The notes: a model not told the origin generated them from the sequence alone. DNA of 10,800 nucleotides from Campylobacterales bacterium (GCA_027038235.1 JALVXV010000160.1:1-10800); one strand, 5' to 3'; positions 1-5,395 are shown, counted from the stretch's first letter. A program made the numbers and translations.

Positions 1-190
1 TATCAAGACTATAGGGAGTTAATTCAACTTTTACTTTATCTCCGGGCATTATCTTTATATAATGCATTCTCATCTTTCCAGCAATGTGACAAAGCACTTG
101 ATGCCCATTTTCAAGCTCAACTTGAAATGTGGCATTTGGCAATGCTTCAACAACTTTACCATCAATCTCTATAACATCATCTTTCGCCAT
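1..190 (-). CDS. infA: Translation initiation factor IF-1, C-terminus cut by window edge
   Basis: IF-1 is a single OB-fold protein that binds the A site of the 30S subunit and works with IF-2 and IF-3 to place initiator tRNA. The start ATG is at 190-188, preceded by a strong AAAGGAGG (202-195) at 4 nt spacing. The frame stays open to the window edge and gives 63 residues of an expected 72 or so. It begins MAKDDVIEIDGKVVEALPNA and continues through a segment with HIAGKMRMHYIKIMPGD, both typical of the family; only the basic tail is missing. Position after secY and map is usual in this phylum. The gene sits 120 nt after map, an exceptionally wide gap for this operon, and the gap holds a palindrome that can pair with the ribosome binding site. 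Identity is secure. Confidence 0.96.
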   Translation of the reverse strand, partial: MAKDDVIEIDGKVVEALPNATFQVELENGHQVLCHIAGKMRMHYIKIMPGDKVKVELTPYSLD

Positions 191-191
191 T

Positions 192-229
192 TATCCTCCT
201 TTCTTTTAATATAGGGGTAAAGGAGGATA
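192..229 (-). promoter_or_regulatory. Hairpin sequestering the infA ribosome binding site
   Basis: On the minus-strand RNA, UAUCCUCCUUU (229-219) is followed after 16 nt by its perfect complement AAAGGAGGAUA (202-192). The second arm is the infA Shine-Dalgarno sequence, ending one base before the AUG. The stem is 11 bp with no mismatch. Folded this way the ribosome binding site is fully paired. The upstream arm overlaps the segment (225-213) that can instead pair with either of two copies of AGGGGUAAAGGAG at 318-306 and 302-290, so the two structures exclude each other. The complementarity is directly visible. A regulatory role is inference, since part of the match follows from the repeat resembling a Shine-Dalgarno sequence. 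Confidence 0.6.
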
Positions 230-257
230 GGTGAAAAGGTGTAAAGTGTTTGGACTT

Positions 258-280
258 AAAGTTTAGCAAAGCTAAACTTT
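258..280. other. Perfect 10-bp stem-loop at the centre of the palindrome
   Basis: AAAGTTTAGC (258-267) and GCTAAACTTT (271-280) are exact reverse complements around the 3-nt loop AAA. On the minus strand the stem is followed by AAGTCC, not a run of T, so it is not an intrinsic terminator for map. On the plus strand it is followed by TCCTCTTT, a poor T-tract. The best reading is the apex of the larger palindrome. Confidence 0.7.
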
Positions 281-284
281 TCCT

Positions 285-316
285 CTTTACTCCTTTACCC
301 CTTTACTCCTTTACCC
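285..316. repeat. Tandem 8-bp array, four units, overlapping the map stop codon
   Basis: The 16-bp sequence CTTTACTCCTTTACCC occurs twice back to back (285-300 and 301-316). Each copy is two 8-bp units, so the array is four CTTTACYC units. Read on the minus strand the units are GGGTAAAG and GAGTAAAG; the first supplies the TAA stop of map. Each 16-bp copy also carries AAAGGAG, a Shine-Dalgarno-like string with no start codon after it. Confidence 0.85.
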
Positions 317-1078
317 CTCAATAGAGCTGAGTATCTCAGCTCTATTATTAACTATCGCTACACAATGCTCATAGTGTGAAGTTCTAAGTCCATCTTCACT
401 AACTACAGACCACTTATCATCCAATACCACAGCATTAGAGCTTTTTTGACATATCATAGGCTCTATACAAAATACCATTCCATTTTTTATCTTTGGTCCT
501 GCTTTTGGATTGTTTCCCTCTAAATAATTTGGGATTTCTGGCTCTTCATGCGGCTTTTTGCCGATACCATGTCCACAAAAACCGCGAAGAGGCACATATC
601 CTCTTGATAAAATAAACTCTTCTATTTTGTAACTTAACTCTTTAAACCTCATGCCTGTTTTTATAATATCTATGGCATACATTAAAGTATCGTATGAGCA
701 TGAGATTAGCTTTTGATCATCTTTTGAAATTTTGCCTATACCTATAGTTATAGCTGCATCTCCAAAAAATCCATCAAGTTCAACACCTATATCAAGACCT
801 AAGATATCACCCTCTTTTATCTTTGTTTTGTTTGGAATACCATGTATAACAACTTCATTAAGAGATGTGCAAACTCCAGCAGGAAAACCATACAAGCCCT
901 TAAAAGCAGGTTTTGCACCATCATATTTAGATATAAAATCTTCACCCTCTTGATTTATCTCAAGAAGAGTCATGCCAGGTTTTACAAAATCTTTTAAATG
1001 TTTTAAAGTAGTGGCGACTATTTTATTAGCCGCCCTCATTTTTTCTATTTCGGCAGGTTTTCTTAAATTTATTGCCAT
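311..1078 (-). CDS. map: Methionine aminopeptidase, type I
   Basis: This cytosolic metalloenzyme removes the initiator methionine from nascent proteins at the ribosomal tunnel exit. The product is 255 residues (E. coli Map is 264), with no N-terminal zinc-finger extension. All five dinuclear-metal ligands are readable: D96 and D107 (in GLDIG and GFFGDAA), H170 (GFCGHGIG), E206 (CIEP) and E237 (SHYEH). The substrate-site histidine H79 (VVIHGIP) is also present, so it should be active. The ATG shares one base with the secY stop (TAATG), implying coupling to secY. AGGA lies about 8 nt upstream, inside secY. The 3' end is odd: the last codons form a perfect 12-bp hairpin and the TAA lies inside a repeat, so the final IEG residues may be repeat-derived. 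Identity is secure. Confidence 0.98.
   Translation of the reverse strand: MAINLRKPAEIEKMRAANKIVATTLKHLKDFVKPGMTLLEINQEGEDFISKYDGAKPAFKGLYGFPAGVCTSLNEVVIHGIPNKTKIKEGDILGLDIGVELDGFFGDAAITIGIGKISKDDQKLISCSYDTLMYAIDIIKTGMRFKELSYKIEEFILSRGYVPLRGFCGHGIGKKPHEEPEIPNYLEGNNPKAGPKIKNGMVFCIEPMICQKSSNAVVLDDKWSVVSEDGLRTSHYEHCVAIVNNRAEILSSIEG
320..346 (-). other. Perfect 12-bp stem-loop in the last codons of map
   Basis: AATAGAGCTGAG (320-331) and CTCAGCTCTATT (335-346) are exact reverse complements around a 3-nt loop. The stem is wholly coding, covering the codons for roughly NRAEILSSI, and ends two codons before the map stop. No T-run follows on the minus strand, so it is not an intrinsic terminator. It abuts the 106-bp palindrome, so the mRNA from the end of map to the infA start is almost continuously structured. 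Function unknown. Confidence 0.7.
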
Positions 1079-2340
1079 TAAAGTCCTACAGCACTGAGTG
1101 TCTCATATTTACTCATATAGATTTGTGCCTCAATCTTTCTCATAGTATCAAGTGCAACTTGAACTACGATAAGCACTGCAGTACCTCCAAAATAAAATGG
1201 AACTCCCATAAATTTAACTAGCATCCAAGGAAGTGTAGAGATGAGTGCTAGATACAATGCTCCCCAAAATGTAAGCCTACTTGCTACATCATTTAAAAAT
1301 AGAGCTGTTGATTGACCTGGTCTAACACCGGGTATAAAACCGCCCTGTCTTTTTAAGTTATCTGCAATATCCTTTGAGTTAAATGCGATAGATGCATAAA
1401 AATATGCAAAAAATATAACAAATAAAAACATCAAAATATTAAAAAAGAAACTATTTGGACTTAAAAAGTCTTTAACCATTACGATATATTTATTTGTACT
1501 TGTCTGTAGCAATGTAGATGGAAACATCAAAATAGCACTTGCAAAGATAGGGGGAATAACTCCGCTAAGATTTAATTTTATAGGTATATAGTTCATTACT
1601 CTTTTGTTTTGGTTTTCCATCATGATTTTTCTTGAGTATGATACAGGTACTCTTCTCTCACCAAGTTCAACATATATAATAAATCCTACTGTTACAATGA
1701 TGATAACAAGTATAGCAACCACTACTAAAAAGTTTAACTCACCTGTATTTACAAGATTAATTGTTCCGCCTATTGCTGCAGGAATACCTGAGACAATCCC
1801 TGCAAATATAATAAGACTGATACCATTTCCCACACCTCTTTGAGTTATCTGTTCGCCTATCCACATCAAAAGCATAGTTCCTGTTAGCATTGAAATAGCA
1901 GCAATTGGTATAAAAGTACCCATATCTATCATAATAGCACTCTCGCCACCTTGAACAGGTATGCTTTGAAGACCTATAGATACACCTACGGCTTGGATTA
2001 GTGTTATGGCAACTGTTGCATATCTTATGATTTGCATATATTTTTCCATACCATCTCGCTCTTTTTTCATTTTACCAAGTGCAGGAAAAGTCGCTGCAAG
2101 AAGTTCAAAAATAATTGAAGCTGTAATATATGGCATAATTCCCAAAGATATGATACTAAGTCTTTGGGCAGCTTTTCCACTAAACATATTAAACATACCC
2201 AAAGCATTATTGCTATTGTCTTCAAAAAAGCTCTTGATTACATCTATATTTACACCGGGTACTGGAACATAAGCCAAAATTCTATAAGCAAATAAAAATC
2301 CCAAAGTTATCAAGATCTTATTTGTCAATTCCTTACTCAT
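1078..2340 (-). CDS. secY: Preprotein translocase channel subunit SecY
   Basis: SecY is the pore-forming subunit of the SecYEG inner-membrane channel, exporting or inserting proteins with SecA or the ribosome. The product is 420 residues, within the bacterial range though shorter than the 443 of E. coli. Hydrophobic stretches support ten membrane helices, roughly at 10-28, 61-84, 105-125, 143-163, 172-191, 203-225, 258-278, 298-320, 353-371 and 376-398. The family segment ISLGIMPYITASIIFEL follows the plug region. The cytosolic loops that contact SecA and the ribosome are present (GERRVPVSYSRK at 227-238; DIADNLKRQGGFIPGVRPGQ at 324-343). AAGGAG (2351-2346) lies 5 nt from the ATG. The stop overlaps map by one base. 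Unusually, a terminator-like hairpin precedes the ribosome binding site, so secY and the genes after it may be transcribed less than rplO. Confidence 0.98.
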   Translation of the reverse strand: MSKELTNKILITLGFLFAYRILAYVPVPGVNIDVIKSFFEDNSNNALGMFNMFSGKAAQRLSIISLGIMPYITASIIFELLAATFPALGKMKKERDGMEKYMQIIRYATVAITLIQAVGVSIGLQSIPVQGGESAIMIDMGTFIPIAAISMLTGTMLLMWIGEQITQRGVGNGISLIIFAGIVSGIPAAIGGTINLVNTGELNFLVVVAILVIIIVTVGFIIYVELGERRVPVSYSRKIMMENQNKRVMNYIPIKLNLSGVIPPIFASAILMFPSTLLQTSTNKYIVMVKDFLSPNSFFFNILMFLFVIFFAYFYASIAFNSKDIADNLKRQGGFIPGVRPGQSTALFLNDVASRLTFWGALYLALISTLPWMLVKFMGVPFYFGGTAVLIVVQVALDTMRKIEAQIYMSKYETLSAVGL

Positions 2341-2351
2341 TAATTCTCCTT

Positions 2352-2386
2352 AAAAAAGCAAAGTAGCATTTGCTCTACTTTGCTTT
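2352..2386 (-). terminator. Intrinsic-terminator-like hairpin between rplO and secY
   Basis: On the minus strand AAAGCAAAGTAG (2386-2375) pairs perfectly over 12 bp with CTACTTTGCTTT (2366-2355) around an 8-nt loop. The 3' arm runs into TTTTTT (2357-2352). A stem ending in a T-run is the form of a Rho-independent terminator, although only four of the 12 pairs are G-C. The run directly touches the secY Shine-Dalgarno AAGGAG (2351-2346). Because secY, map and infA lie downstream with no clear promoter, partial termination (attenuation) or an RNA-processing or 3'-end-protecting stem is more likely than full termination. Confidence 0.55.
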
Positions 2387-2427
2387 ACTATTCACTAATC
2401 ACTAATTACGAGTCACTAATCACTAAC
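2386..2427. repeat. Heptanucleotide tandem array overlapping the rplO stop codon
   Basis: Six consecutive 7-bp units fill 42 bp. Three are exactly CACTAAT (2393-2399, 2400-2406, 2414-2420), one is CACTAAC (2421-2427), and two are degenerate (TACTATT at 2386-2392, TACGAGT at 2407-2413). The 14-mer TCACTAATCACTAA therefore occurs twice, 21 bp apart. On the minus strand the unit reads ATTAGTG. It provides the rplO stop TAG (2418-2416) and the last V-S-D codons. It resembles the short tandemly repeated sequences known from other bacterial phyla; membership of a known family is not established. Confidence 0.8.
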
Positions 2428-2826
2428 TTTGGCTCTACTTGTTACAACTCTATCATCTTTGATCTTAGATGCTAATTTACTAGCACCTTCACCAATAAGT
2501 TTAACCTTTTTAACACTATTTTGAATCTTATGAATTTTTTTAATATTTTCCAAAGTTATCTCTTCTAATTCAGCCACTTTTGTTACTTTTTTAATATTGA
2601 TAACATAGGGCTTTATTATCTTTGTAGTAAAACCAACCTTTGGAAGTCTTCTTTGAAGTGGTTGTTGACCACCTTCAAAACCTCTTTTTCTACTATATCC
2701 AGTTCTACTTTTTTGACCATTAGCACCTCTTGAAGCAGTTTTTCCCATACCACTTCCTTGACCTCTGCCTACTCTTTTTTTCTTAAAAGTAGAATTATTA
2801 GCTTTTTTTAAATTGTGTAATGCCAT
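2416..2826 (-). CDS. rplO: 50S ribosomal protein L15
   Basis: L15 is a late-assembly 50S protein with an extended basic N-terminus that threads into 23S rRNA. The product is 136 residues, close to the usual 130-150. The N-terminal half shows the family's glycine/arginine-rich extension (KKRVGRGQGSGMGKT near 16-30, then SRKRGFEGGQQPLQRRLPK at 45-63). The C-terminal half is the globular domain with KVKLIGEGA. AAGGA lies 8 nt before the ATG. It follows rpsE directly with 12 nt between, so the rpmD (L30) gene found here in E. coli is absent. The C-terminal AKVSD and the TAG stop run into a 7-bp tandem array, so the original end may have been altered by repeat expansion. Identity is secure. Confidence 0.97.
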   Translation of the reverse strand: MALHNLKKANNSTFKKKRVGRGQGSGMGKTASRGANGQKSRTGYSRKRGFEGGQQPLQRRLPKVGFTTKIIKPYVINIKKVTKVAELEEITLENIKKIHKIQNSVKKVKLIGEGASKLASKIKDDRVVTSRAKVSD

Positions 2827-2838
2827 TATAAATTCCTT

Positions 2839-3279
2839 TTATTTTAACATACTAAGAGCTTTTATAGTAGCTCTTACAACATTTCCAGCATTATTAGATC
2901 CTAAAGATTTTGTCAATATATCCTTTATTCCAGCTAGTTCAATAACAGGTCTTGTTGCACCACCAGCAATGATTCCTGTACCTTCACTAGCAGGTTTTAA
3001 TAAAATTCTACTCGAATTAAATTTAACCTCAATGTCATGAGAGATGGTTGAGCCCTTTATTTTTACATTAATGATATTTTTAAATGCATCATCAACCGCT
3101 TTTTTAATGGCATCGGGAACCTCTTTGGCTTTACCAAAACCATACCCCACATGCCCATTTTTATCTCCTATAACAACCAAAGCAGTAAATCTAAATCTTC
3201 TACCACCCTTAACAACTTTGGCAACTCTACCTATATTTACTATTACCTCTTCAAAATCTTCTCTATTATACTTTTCCAT
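2839..3279 (-). CDS. rpsE: 30S ribosomal protein S5
   Basis: S5 sits on the back of the 30S subunit near the mRNA entry site and takes part in decoding fidelity and helicase activity with S3 and S4. The product is 146 residues, shorter than the 167 of E. coli because the N-terminal tail is brief. The N-terminal double-stranded-RNA-binding-like domain is clear: GRVAKVVKGGRRFRFTALVV (17-36) includes the basic loop where spectinomycin-resistance changes map in other bacteria, followed by GHVGYGFGKAKEVPDAI. The C-terminal fold contains SEGTGIIAGGATRPVIELAG (98-117). GAGGA precedes the ATG by about 6 nt. Spacers are 11 nt to rplR and 12 nt to rplO. Confidence 0.98.
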   Translation of the reverse strand: MEKYNREDFEEVIVNIGRVAKVVKGGRRFRFTALVVIGDKNGHVGYGFGKAKEVPDAIKKAVDDAFKNIINVKIKGSTISHDIEVKFNSSRILLKPASEGTGIIAGGATRPVIELAGIKDILTKSLGSNNAGNVVRATIKALSMLK

Positions 3280-3290
3280 TAGTTCCTCTT

Positions 3291-3647
3291 TTATAGCTTA
3301 ATGCCATTATCTCTTAGAGCATCTGCAAATGCGACTATAACACCATTATACTGATATCCATTTCTATCTAGTACTACTTCTTCAACTTTACTCTTTTTCA
3401 ATATCTTAGCAAAAGTAGCTCCTACCTCTTTAGCACTATCTTTATTAGCTTTAAGGCCTAGTTTTTTACCATCTACTGCACAAAGTGTTACACCATTTAC
3501 ATCATCTATTGCTTGAGCATAAAGATGTCTATTTGATTTAAATACCGAAACTCTTGGTTTGCTAGAGGTACCGCTGATCTTACCTCTAATTCTTCTTTTT
3601 CTTTTCACTCTTAAGGCATTTTTTTGTTTTAATAATTTCTCTCTCAT
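3291..3647 (-). CDS. rplR: 50S ribosomal protein L18
   Basis: L18 binds 5S rRNA in the 50S central protuberance together with L5 and L25. The product is 118 residues, as is typical (E. coli 117). It opens with a very basic leader (KRKRRIRGKISG near 15-26) followed by the L18 core PRVSVFKSNRHLYAQAIDD (31-49), which begins the 5S-binding domain. It ends with NGVIVAFADALRDNGIKL, close to the family's usual ending. It lies between rplF (14 nt) and rpsE (11 nt), the order of the spc operon. Nothing is unusual. Confidence 0.98.
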   Translation of the reverse strand: MREKLLKQKNALRVKRKRRIRGKISGTSSKPRVSVFKSNRHLYAQAIDDVNGVTLCAVDGKKLGLKANKDSAKEVGATFAKILKKSKVEEVVLDRNGYQYNGVIVAFADALRDNGIKL

Positions 3648-3661
3648 TTTTTTACCTTCTC

Positions 3662-4195
3662 CTATTTACCAGTTTTTCCGGCTTTTCTTATAATAGTCTC
3701 ATCAACATACTTGACACCTTTGCCTTTGTATGGCTCAGGAGGTCTGAAACTTCTTATATCAGCTGCTACTTGACCTACTAATTGCTTATCATTGCCTTTT
3801 ATAGAAATTATATTTTTTTCTACTGCTATAGTTATATCTTTTGGAATATTATAATTTATTGGATGAGAAAAACCAAGAAGCAACTCTAAAACATTGCCCT
3901 TTAAAGTCGCTCTATATCCAACACCATTTATCTCAAGCTTCTTCTCAAATCCCTTTGTAATACCAGTTATAATATTGCTTGAAATAGACCTATAAGTTCC
4001 CCAAAAAGCTTTGCTTTGTCTGTCCTCGCCCTTGGGAGTAAAAACTATTTGATTATTTTCGATTTTGACTATAACATTATCCTTGGTATCCAACTCTTTT
4101 TGGATACTACCCTTTTTAAAAATTATTCTACTTCCATCCATTGTTACTTCAACACCAGAAGGAATCTCTACAGGTAATTTACCTATTCTTGACAT
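3662..4195 (-). CDS. rplF: 50S ribosomal protein L6
   Basis: L6 is a two-domain 50S protein close to the sarcin-ricin loop and the factor-binding site. The product is 177 residues, the same size as E. coli L6. It starts MSRIGKLPVEIPSGVEVTM, the family start. The repeated alpha/beta domain covers roughly 1-80 and 85-177. The C-terminal signature PEPYKGKGVKYVDE is intact. AAGGG lies about 6 nt before the ATG. Unlike most genes here it is separated from its upstream neighbour rpsH by 58 nt, so it is less likely to rely on coupling to rpsH. Identity is secure. Confidence 0.98.
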   Translation of the reverse strand: MSRIGKLPVEIPSGVEVTMDGSRIIFKKGSIQKELDTKDNVIVKIENNQIVFTPKGEDRQSKAFWGTYRSISSNIITGITKGFEKKLEINGVGYRATLKGNVLELLLGFSHPINYNIPKDITIAVEKNIISIKGNDKQLVGQVAADIRSFRPPEPYKGKGVKYVDETIIRKAGKTGK

Positions 4196-4253
4196 ATTTT
4201 TCCCTTTTTTATTTGTCTACAAGCATAAAAAGCTTGAATGCCATAAATAAAGG
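4196..4253 (-). other. 58-nt spacer between rpsH and rplF
   Basis: This is the third-largest spacer in the window. It holds a weak 5-bp stem, CAAGC (4220-4224) with GCTTG (4232-4236), around an A/T-rich loop, and the AAGGG ribosome binding site of rplF. No promoter, terminator or repeat array is convincing. The spacer could simply be relaxed sequence. Confidence 0.4.
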
Positions 4254-4649
4254 TTACCAAATGCTACAAAGCACTTCGCCACCAACTCCCAATCTGTATG
4301 CTTCATCATTGCTAAGTACACCTTTTGATGTGCTAACAACGATAGTACCATATCCATTTTTAAACTTCTTTATCTCATTTGAAGGTTTATAAACTCTTCT
4401 ACCAGGTTTTGAGATCTTCTTTACTTCAGTTATCACACTCTTTCCATTTTCATTATATTTAAGTGTAACTTTGATAAATTTTTTAACATTCTCCTCTTTA
4501 ACACTATAATCACCTATATAGCCCTTCTCTTTAAAAATCTTCAAAATTGCTTCAACCAAATTTGAATGAAGTAAAGTAGTACTCTCTAAGCCTCTCATAG
4601 AAGCATTTCTGATCCTAGTTAATGCATCTGAAACTATATCATTTATCAT
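4254..4649 (-). CDS. rpsH: 30S ribosomal protein S8
   Basis: S8 is a primary 16S rRNA-binding protein of the 30S platform. In E. coli it also represses the spc operon by binding its mRNA near the start of the L5 gene. The product is 131 residues (E. coli 130). The N-terminal domain shows DIVSDALTRIRNASMRG. The C-terminal rRNA-binding domain shows STSKGVLSNDEAYRLGVGGE, followed by VLCSIW, which matches the family's closing signature. The gene follows rpsZ by 9 nt. I could not recognise an S8-type mRNA target at the rplX-rplE junction, so autoregulation here is not supported by sequence. Confidence 0.98.
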   Translation of the reverse strand: MINDIVSDALTRIRNASMRGLESTTLLHSNLVEAILKIFKEKGYIGDYSVKEENVKKFIKVTLKYNENGKSVITEVKKISKPGRRVYKPSNEIKKFKNGYGTIVVSTSKGVLSNDEAYRLGVGGEVLCSIW

Positions 4650-4658
4650 TTATAATCC

Positions 4659-4844
4659 TTACCAACTAGCTTTTTTAAGTCCGGGGATTAACCCTTCATT
4701 AGCCATTTTTCTAAGGCAAACTCTGCAAATTCCAAAATCTCTATAGACCGAATGGGGTCTTCCGCAGATTTGACATCTTGTATATGCTCTTACACTAAAT
4801 TTTGGTTTTCTTGCATTTTTTGCTATCATTGATTTTTTAGCCAT
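4659..4844 (-). CDS. rpsZ: 30S ribosomal protein S14, zinc-binding short type
   Basis: S14 binds the 3' major domain of 16S rRNA in the 30S head. This is the short, zinc-dependent form: 61 residues against about 101 for the E. coli type. Two CxxC pairs form the zinc ribbon, C24/C27 (RCQICG) and C40/C43 (GICRVC). The ending EGLIPGLKKASW is the usual one for this form. The gene is often annotated rpsN type Z. Its ATG shares a base with the rplE stop. Because all four cysteines are kept, function should depend on zinc. No cysteine-free paralogue is visible in this window, which says nothing about the rest of the genome. Confidence 0.97.
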   Translation of the reverse strand: MAKKSMIAKNARKPKFSVRAYTRCQICGRPHSVYRDFGICRVCLRKMANEGLIPGLKKASW

Positions 4845-5392
4845 TATCTTCTTCCTTTTGCAAATGGAATTCCTATGAGTTCCAATAATTTAAAAGCACT
4901 CTTATCATCAGTAGCAGTCGTAACTATAGTGATATTCATACCATGAGTTCTTAAGATAAAATCATACTCAATCTCAGGGAATATCAACTGCTCATCAAGT
5001 CCAAAGTTATAATTGCCCCTTCCATCAAAACCACTTACACTAAGACCTCTAAAGTCTTTCACTCTAGGTAATGCAATAGATATAAGCTTATCTAAGAAGG
5101 TAAACATTCTATCTTTTCTAAGAGTTACTTTTACACCGACTGGGTAACCCTCTCTTACTTTAAAACCTGCAACAGATTTTTTAGCAACCGTTACAACTGC
5201 ATGTTGACCGGCTATTAAGGAGATGGTATCTTGGATATTCTGTAATATTTTAGCATCTTTTGCAAATTCTCCAGCACCCACACTAATGATAACTTTCTCA
5301 ATAGCAGGTATTAGCATAGGATTTTTAATATCCAACTCTTTTACAAGTGCCGGTTTTATCTCTTTGTTGTATCTCTCTTTCAATCTATCCAT
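4844..5392 (-). CDS. rplE: 50S ribosomal protein L5
   Basis: L5 binds 5S rRNA and forms part of the central protuberance, touching P-site tRNA and the 30S head (bridge B1b). The product is 182 residues (E. coli 179). It begins RLKERYNKEIKPALVKE, followed by the core IEKVIISVGAGEFAKD (31-46). The tRNA/5S-contacting region includes KKSVAGFKVREGYPVGVKVT (71-90). The C-terminal half carries LPRVKDFRGLS and HGMNITIVTTA. GAGGA about 8 nt upstream, at the end of rplX, serves as ribosome binding site. rplX ends 3 nt before the ATG with two consecutive TAG codons. The gene overlaps rpsZ by one base. Confidence 0.98.
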   Translation of the reverse strand: MDRLKERYNKEIKPALVKELDIKNPMLIPAIEKVIISVGAGEFAKDAKILQNIQDTISLIAGQHAVVTVAKKSVAGFKVREGYPVGVKVTLRKDRMFTFLDKLISIALPRVKDFRGLSVSGFDGRGNYNFGLDEQLIFPEIEYDFILRTHGMNITIVTTATDDKSAFKLLELIGIPFAKGRR

Positions 5393-5395
5393 CTA

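Larger units (their letters stand above)
213..318. repeat. 106-bp imperfect palindrome between map and infA (candidate small inverted-repeat element)
   Basis: The 34-bp ends (213-246 and 285-318) are inverted copies of each other, matching at 29 of 34 positions without gaps; the outer 13 bp are perfect. Each arm is built from 8-bp units of the form GNGTAAAG, clean in the map-side arm and degenerate in the infA-side arm. The 38-bp centre (247-284) carries its own perfect 10-bp stem. The outline resembles a miniature inverted-repeat element, but no coding sequence is present and no exact target-site duplication is visible at the ends. The element supplies the map stop codon (TAA at 313-311). 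Confidence 0.65.

Noticed and set aside
208..213. TATATT on the minus strand upstream of infA as a -10 promoter element
   Set aside because: The hexamer is good, but the upstream region has no convincing -35 or phased A/T pattern, and such hexamers are common in DNA this rich in A and T. If real, the transcript would start close to the ribosome binding site and lack the sequestering arm, so start-site mapping there is worthwhile.
258..280. Central 10-bp stem as the intrinsic terminator of map
   Set aside because: On the minus strand the stem is followed by AAGTCC, not a T-run, and infA lies downstream without a clear promoter.
285..316. Tandem copies near the map end as a CRISPR fragment
   Set aside because: The units are 8 bp and directly contiguous with no spacers, so this is a simple tandem repeat.
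732..953. Plus-strand open frame opposite map, and similar plus-strand frames opposite other genes (for example 1604-1843, 2006-2272, 5442-5666, 8365-8625)
   Set aside because: Each lies wholly or mainly inside a confidently identified minus-strand gene, has no ribosome binding site I could recognise, and its translation is a serine/threonine/proline-rich antisense composition resembling no family.
4208..4243. Eleven-codon open frame (MAFKLFMLVDK) in the rpsH-rplF spacer as a leader peptide
   Set aside because: No Shine-Dalgarno sequence precedes it, there is no run of regulatory codons, and no attenuator follows. It is most likely chance.
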